NCBI GenBank assembly: GCA_910584245.1
Contig: CAJTZF010000003.1
Span: forward strand, 1 to 47,751
Direction: 5' to 3'
DNA length: 47,751 nucleotides
Origin: an uncultured Eubacterium sp.
Lineage (GTDB): Bacteria > Bacillota > Clostridia > Lachnospirales > Lachnospiraceae
A program made the position numbers and the translations under genes. The notes under the pieces were generated by a model. That model was not told where the DNA came from and made no database searches. It saw only the letters and a program-made list of their open reading frames with translations. Numbering within the stretch: position 1 is the first letter of the stretch; every line of letters begins with the position of its first letter. This document shows positions 44,266 to 47,751 of the stretch, piece after piece.

Positions 44266-44295
44266 ATTATACATTTCCAATACAAAACATGTCAA
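44266..44295 (-). promoter_or_regulatory. Sigma-A promoter for the BspA-like gene
   Basis: On the minus strand consensus TTGACA (44290-44295), an 18-bp spacer and consensus TATAAT (44266-44271) lie about 48 bases upstream of the ATG, just after the terminator of the lipoprotein gene. Confidence 0.8.
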
Positions 44296-44335
44296 CAAAA
44301 ATATGCCGTCCCGATCCGGAATATGGATCCCATAA

Positions 44336-44380
44336 AAAATGACAGCCTGTCCCGACTCTGTCACAACAAGCTGTCATTTT
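44336..44380 (-). terminator. Intrinsic terminator of the lipoprotein gene
   Basis: On the minus strand AAAATGACAGCTTGT and ACAGGCTGTCATTTT form a 15-bp stem with one G-U pair around a 15-base loop, followed by TTATG. It lies 19 bp after the stop of the FKBP-like lipoprotein gene. Confidence 0.85.
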
Positions 44381-44398
44381 ATACATACAAGGGGCAGA

Positions 44399-45508
44399 CT
44401 ACTCTACGATCTTCGCATTCTCCCCTACGAAATCAATCACTTTATTTGTCACTAACGTAACCCGGTAATATTCCTCCAGTGTAATTACCGTACCATACAA
44501 ATCCTGAAAGCTCTTCCTTAGCTCTTCCTCCGACTGGCCAGACTGTGACACAACCGTGTCAATCTGCTCCTTAATTTCATCCTCTGTAATGGTGATTCCC
44601 TCTTTAGCTGCAATCGCTTCCGTCACAAGCTGCGTCTTTGCTATACTCTCCGCCGCCTGCTTCAAGCTTTGCTGGTACGTCTCCTCCGTCATTTGCATCT
44701 GGGTAAGGAACGTATTGAAATCGGAAAAGCCGTACTGTGGCGCCATATAATTCCGATAGTACGAATCAAGCTGGGTGGAACATACGTTTATAAGCGACTC
44801 TGGGTAATTCTTTACCTCCGCCTTCTCTTCAACAGTACCATACGCATTTTGTCCGGCCTGCTCCTTTTTATCCTTCACCAGATTCTGGCGGGTAACTTCT
44901 TTATATTCGTCTACCGTCTTTTGCTCCGTATTTTTCGCCACAAATTCATCGTTCAGCTCTGGAATCTCCGTCTCAGAAATGAAATTCACCTTAACCGTAA
45001 ATACAACGTCTTTGCCTTTCAGATCCTCCTGATGGTAATCATCTGGAAATTTAAGCTTCAGGTCTTTCGTCTCTCCCACCTTCATACCATCTACACCGTC
45101 GTCAAAACCAGCGATAAATCCCGATGACCCGATCGTCATAGAATAATCTTCCGCGCTTCCGTTGTCAAATTCTTTTCCGTCTACTTTTCCGGTAAAATCA
45201 ATATTTACCGTGTCACCCTGCTTGCATTTTCCTTTTTTTACCTTTTTTTCAGTCGCGTGATCATTCAGCACAGATTTGATCTCGGCTTCAATGTCTTCTT
45301 CACTGACGGTACAATCAACTTCGATTCCCTTGTACTCCGGAAGCGTCACACATTCCTCCGCTACATAATCCTTTTCTGTAGATGCCGGCGCTGCTGTCCC
45401 GCTTGTATCCGCGCCGGTAAACTTCGCTGTAATATCACTCCAGGAACACCCGGTAAGAAAAAGTGATACCGACAAAAATGTACTAATGATCGCTGTTCTT
45501 TTCTTCAC
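44399..45508 (-). CDS. Lipoprotein with FKBP-type and trigger-factor-like domains (peptidyl-prolyl isomerase)
   Basis: A 369-residue lipoprotein. The lipobox FLTGC places the lipidated Cys at residue 21. After an Ala/Ser/Thr linker there is a trigger-factor-like region around VTLPEYKGIEVDCTV, an FKBP domain (about 90-185: GDTVNIDFTGKVDGKEFDNG, GFIAGFDDGVDGMKVGE) and a helical C-terminal part (about 190-360). This resembles trigger factor without its ribosome-binding segment, moved outside the membrane. A role in folding exported proteins, like PrsA, is inferred. The start is GTG, with GGAGG upstream. It is monocistronic. It lies between the giant surface protein, a plausible client, and trpA. 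Confidence 0.9.
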   Translation of the reverse strand: MKKRTAIISTFLSVSLFLTGCSWSDITAKFTGADTSGTAAPASTEKDYVAEECVTLPEYKGIEVDCTVSEEDIEAEIKSVLNDHATEKKVKKGKCKQGDTVNIDFTGKVDGKEFDNGSAEDYSMTIGSSGFIAGFDDGVDGMKVGETKDLKLKFPDDYHQEDLKGKDVVFTVKVNFISETEIPELNDEFVAKNTEQKTVDEYKEVTRQNLVKDKKEQAGQNAYGTVEEKAEVKNYPESLINVCSTQLDSYYRNYMAPQYGFSDFNTFLTQMQMTEETYQQSLKQAAESIAKTQLVTEAIAAKEGITITEDEIKEQIDTVVSQSGQSEEELRKSFQDLYGTVITLEEYYRVTLVTNKVIDFVGENAKIVE

Positions 45509-45655
45509 TTCTTTTTCCTCCTATCGCCCAAAATGGACTACCTTATTTTCTTATTAAATAAATCCATTAGTATTTTACCACAATACTCCCAAAAAGAAAA
45601 GTGAATTTTTGAACACAAATAGAACGGAAACAGGAAATCAGCTGTAATGCGGAGT

Positions 45656-46438
45656 TTATAGCTGGCAAACTGCCTGTTTCATCCTTCTTACATAATCTCC
45701 CACAGGCCCCACGCACTCCCTTCCATATTCGGCTACAATTTTCATAATCGCGCTGCCCACAATGACGCCGTTCGATACGCCCGCCATATCCCTTGCCTGC
45801 TCCGGGGTTGAAATACCAAATCCGACGGCGCAAGGTATATCGCTTACCTTTTTTACTTCCCTTACCATGTCGGCAACCCCTTGATTCATCGTTTCTCTCA
45901 CCCCTGTCACCCCCAGGCTTGACACACAGTATACGAACCCCTTTGCCTCAGCTGCAATTGCCTGTATGCGGTTTGCAGATGTCGGCGCGATCAGGGAAAT
46001 GACGTCCAGCCCATACTCGTTGAAGACACGCTCCAGCTCCTCTTTTTCCTCAAACGGCACGTCGGGAACAATGACACCCGCCATGCCAAGCTCCTGCGAG
46101 CGCCTGGCAAAAGCTTCTATGCCATATACAAAAATCACATTTACATAAGTCATGAACACCATAGGAATATGCATCTCCTCCCGGATCCTCCCGACCATGT
46201 CAAATATTTTATCCGTCGTCGTGCCAGCTGCAAGTGCCCGCTCATCCGCTTTTTGTATCACAATTCCCTCCGCTACCGGATCCGAAAACGGAATCCCGAT
46301 CTCAATCAGGTCCGCCCCATTTTCCTGCATGGATAAAATAATTTTTTCGGTCGTTTCCAAATCGGGATCTCCCGCCGTCACAAATGGAATAAATGCTTTC
46401 TTATTTTGAAATGCCTCTGCTACTGTTTTCTTATTCAT
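45656..46438 (-). CDS. trpA: Tryptophan synthase alpha chain
   Basis: A 260-residue TIM-barrel enzyme that cleaves indole-glycerol phosphate to indole and G3P, and works with TrpB. The N-terminal FIPFVTAGDPD and catalytic Glu in LIEIGIPFSDP are normal. The second catalytic position, Asp60 of the Salmonella enzyme (SDPLADG), is Glu here (SDPVAEG), and the usual Pro two residues later is Ile. The phosphate-binding VGFGISTPEQ and NGVIVGSAI segments are intact. Its ATG overlaps the trpB stop by eight bases, so the two are coupled. It is the last gene of the trp run; the upstream trp genes lie beyond the window end. I see no clear terminator within the 147 bp that follow. Confidence 0.95.
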   Translation of the reverse strand: MNKKTVAEAFQNKKAFIPFVTAGDPDLETTEKIILSMQENGADLIEIGIPFSDPVAEGIVIQKADERALAAGTTTDKIFDMVGRIREEMHIPMVFMTYVNVIFVYGIEAFARRSQELGMAGVIVPDVPFEEKEELERVFNEYGLDVISLIAPTSANRIQAIAAEAKGFVYCVSSLGVTGVRETMNQGVADMVREVKKVSDIPCAVGFGISTPEQARDMAGVSNGVIVGSAIMKIVAEYGRECVGPVGDYVRRMKQAVCQL

Positions 46439-47615
46439 AGATCTCTACCCCCCTGTATCTGGCGATCGCCGCCACGTCCTTATCTCCCCTGCCGGAGACG
46501 TTCACTACAATAATCTGGTCTTTTGACATCGCTGGCGCCAGTTTTTTTGCATAAGCAAGTGCATGCGCGCTCTCAATCGCGGGAATGATTCCCTCTGTCC
46601 TCGACAAATATTCAAAAGCGGACACCGCCTCTTCGTCCGTCACCGGTACATATTCCGCCCTGCCACTATCGTGAAGATAGGCGTGCTCCGGACCGATGCC
46701 CGGGTAATCCAGCCCGGCAGATATGGAGTATACCGGAGCAATCTGCCCGTACTCATCCTGGCAAAAATACGATTTCATACCGTGGAAGACGCCGAGCGTC
46801 CCATTGGCAATCGTCGCCGCGCTCTTTTCTGTATCCACGCCGTGTCCAGCCGCCTCGCATCCGACCAGCCGCACAGTCTCATCCGGGATAAAGTCATAAA
46901 AGGCCCCCATCGCATTGCTGCCGCCGCCGACACAGGCAATAACCACGTCGGGGAGCTTCCCCTCCCTTTCCATCATCTGCTGCCGTATTTCCTTTCCGAT
47001 TACGCTCTGAAAATCCCTCACGATTTCCGGAAACGGAGCCGGCCCCATAACGGAACCGATCACATAATGTGTGTCCTCAATCCGATTTGTCCACTCGCGC
47101 AGCGTTTCATTTACCGCGTCCTTCAGCGTCTGGGTTCCGCTTGTGACTGCGTGGACTTTTGTGCCAAGCAGCTCCATGCGGAATACATTAAGCGCCTGCC
47201 GGTCCGTATCCTCTTTTCCCATAAATACCTCGCACTCCATCCCCAGCAGCGCGGCGACCGTCGCAGTCGCCACGCCGTGCTGGCCTGCGCCAGTCTCTGC
47301 GATGAGTCTCGTCTTCCCCATCCGTTTTGCAAGTAACGCCTGCCCCAGGGCATTGTTCAGCTTATGCGAACCAGTATGGTTTAAATCCTCGCGCTTCAAA
47401 TATATTTTCGCTCCTCCCAGGTCCTCTGTCATCCGTCCCGCATAATACAGAAGAGACGGCCGGCCGACATACTCCGCCAGCAAATCATTAAATTCTTTTA
47501 TAAACCCAGGATCATCCTTGTATTTCCGATACGCTTCCTCCAATTCAATCACTGCATTCATAAGCGTCTCTGGTATATACTGGCCGCCATGAATGCCAAA
47601 ACGTCCTTTCGACAT
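46431..47615 (-). CDS. trpB: Tryptophan synthase beta chain
   Basis: A 394-residue PLP enzyme that condenses indole and serine to tryptophan. It has FGIHGGQYIPETL at the N-terminus, the PLP lysine in NHTGSHKLNNALGQA, ETGAGQHGVATATVAALLGM (split: ETGAGQHG, GVATATVAALLG), the phosphate-binding GGGSNAMG and SAGLDYPGIGPEHA. It is the classical TrpB1 type that pairs with TrpA. The start at 47615 (MSKGRF) is preferred: GGAGG lies eight bases upstream, while ATG at 47621 is too near and 47630 is a GTG. The region carrying its ribosome binding site and start is repeated 84 bp upstream at the window end. No tryptophan T-box or leader is visible in the sequence left. Confidence 0.96.
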   Translation of the reverse strand: MSKGRFGIHGGQYIPETLMNAVIELEEAYRKYKDDPGFIKEFNDLLAEYVGRPSLLYYAGRMTEDLGGAKIYLKREDLNHTGSHKLNNALGQALLAKRMGKTRLIAETGAGQHGVATATVAALLGMECEVFMGKEDTDRQALNVFRMELLGTKVHAVTSGTQTLKDAVNETLREWTNRIEDTHYVIGSVMGPAPFPEIVRDFQSVIGKEIRQQMMEREGKLPDVVIACVGGGSNAMGAFYDFIPDETVRLVGCEAAGHGVDTEKSAATIANGTLGVFHGMKSYFCQDEYGQIAPVYSISAGLDYPGIGPEHAYLHDSGRAEYVPVTDEEAVSAFEYLSRTEGIIPAIESAHALAYAKKLAPAMSKDQIIVVNVSGRGDKDVAAIARYRGVEIYE

Positions 47616-47751
47616 TTCCATTACCTCCACTCTGCAATGTTATGATATTGATGTACCATTTCTACCATTCTCTTTATTTTAACCGGGTCCTTCCGGCATT
47701 TCCATTACCTCCACTCTGCAATGTTATGATATTGATGTACCATTTCTACCA
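47613..47751. repeat. Exact 55-nt direct repeat with 84-nt period at the contig end
   Basis: Positions 47613-47667 recur without change at 47697-47751, where the window stops. The repeat contains the trpB start codons and Shine-Dalgarno plus 40 bp upstream. After the copied start the distal copy would encode only MPEGPG and a stop. The length equals a common assembler k-mer (55), so this may be a graph junction rather than biology. A real tandem repeat cannot be excluded. Confidence 0.9.

Noticed and set aside
1..47751. CRISPR array, rRNA genes, riboswitch or T-box leaders
   Set aside because: No regularly spaced repeats, no rRNA-like stretches and no recognised riboswitch or T-box core seen in the intergenic regions.
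47613..47751. trp leader peptide (MVEMVHQYHNIAEWR frame) controlling trpB
   Set aside because: It has only one Trp and no attenuator hairpin, and it lies inside the repeat that may be an assembly artefact.

Overview
This 47.75 kb window has the gene content and base usage of a spore-forming, low-to-mid GC Firmicute, most likely a Lachnospiraceae-type gut Clostridium. It carries spoIVA, a solitary FprA-type flavodiiron protein, an [FeFe]-hydrogenase-like protein, FtsEX with an M23 partner, a BspA-like leucine-rich-repeat surface protein, and A/T-rich promoters with strong AGGAGG-type ribosome binding sites. I cannot name a species from sequence alone. The window looks like a whole contig. Its left edge sits at the 3' end of a tRNA-Leu gene, and its right edge ends in an exact 55-nt copy of sequence 84 nt further inside.

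Layout. (1) 1-6.4 kb: tRNA-Leu, a small membrane protein, an orotate-phosphoribosyltransferase-like enzyme, rfbC plus a flavodiiron protein, prephenate dehydrogenase, an unusual SGNH-hydrolase/acetyltransferase fusion, and a YfbR-like HD nucleotidase. (2) 6.4-14.8 kb: uvrA and uvrB, then an A/T-rich two-gene insert (Sll1717-type P-loop ATPase and DUF1016/YhcG nuclease). A broken 5' piece of a second uvrB flanks it and still sits behind a LexA-like box. (3) 14.9-24.7 kb: a long minus-strand housekeeping run of two FAD oxidoreductases, proB, a YnzC-like protein, 5-formyl-THF cyclo-ligase, a CdaR/PucR regulator, ftsE, ftsX, an EnvC-like M23 protein and ctpA. (4) 24.8-29.6 kb: a possible BofC-like protein, an SH3b-NlpC/P60 hydrolase with two WalR-like boxes at its promoter, an [FeFe]-hydrogenase-like protein and spoIVA. 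(5) 29.7-38.3 kb, an accessory region: a gutted GH2 beta-galactosidase, a secreted protein with a frameshifted signal peptide, a LytTR response regulator and a soluble histidine kinase feeding two ABC exporter half-transporters, an ECF-type sigma factor and a nucleotidyltransferase. (6) 38.6-47.75 kb: a 1866-residue BspA/Big_2 surface protein, an FKBP/trigger-factor-like lipoprotein, and trpA and trpB.

The most interesting structure is at uvrB. The 5' end of a diverged uvrB, with its LexA-like box and promoter, lies just downstream of ctpA but breaks off in the conserved VEFFVS motif. The complete uvrB lies 3 kb further on, behind the ATPase and nuclease genes. The simplest reading is that a small defence-type element entered uvrB at codon 90 and supplied a replacement 5' end, placing uvrBA behind its own operon and separating it from the SOS promoter. 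Other notable structures are hairpins that bury the Shine-Dalgarno sequences of spoIVA and the hydrogenase-like gene. In the spoIVA case a sigma-E-like promoter lies inside the hairpin loop.
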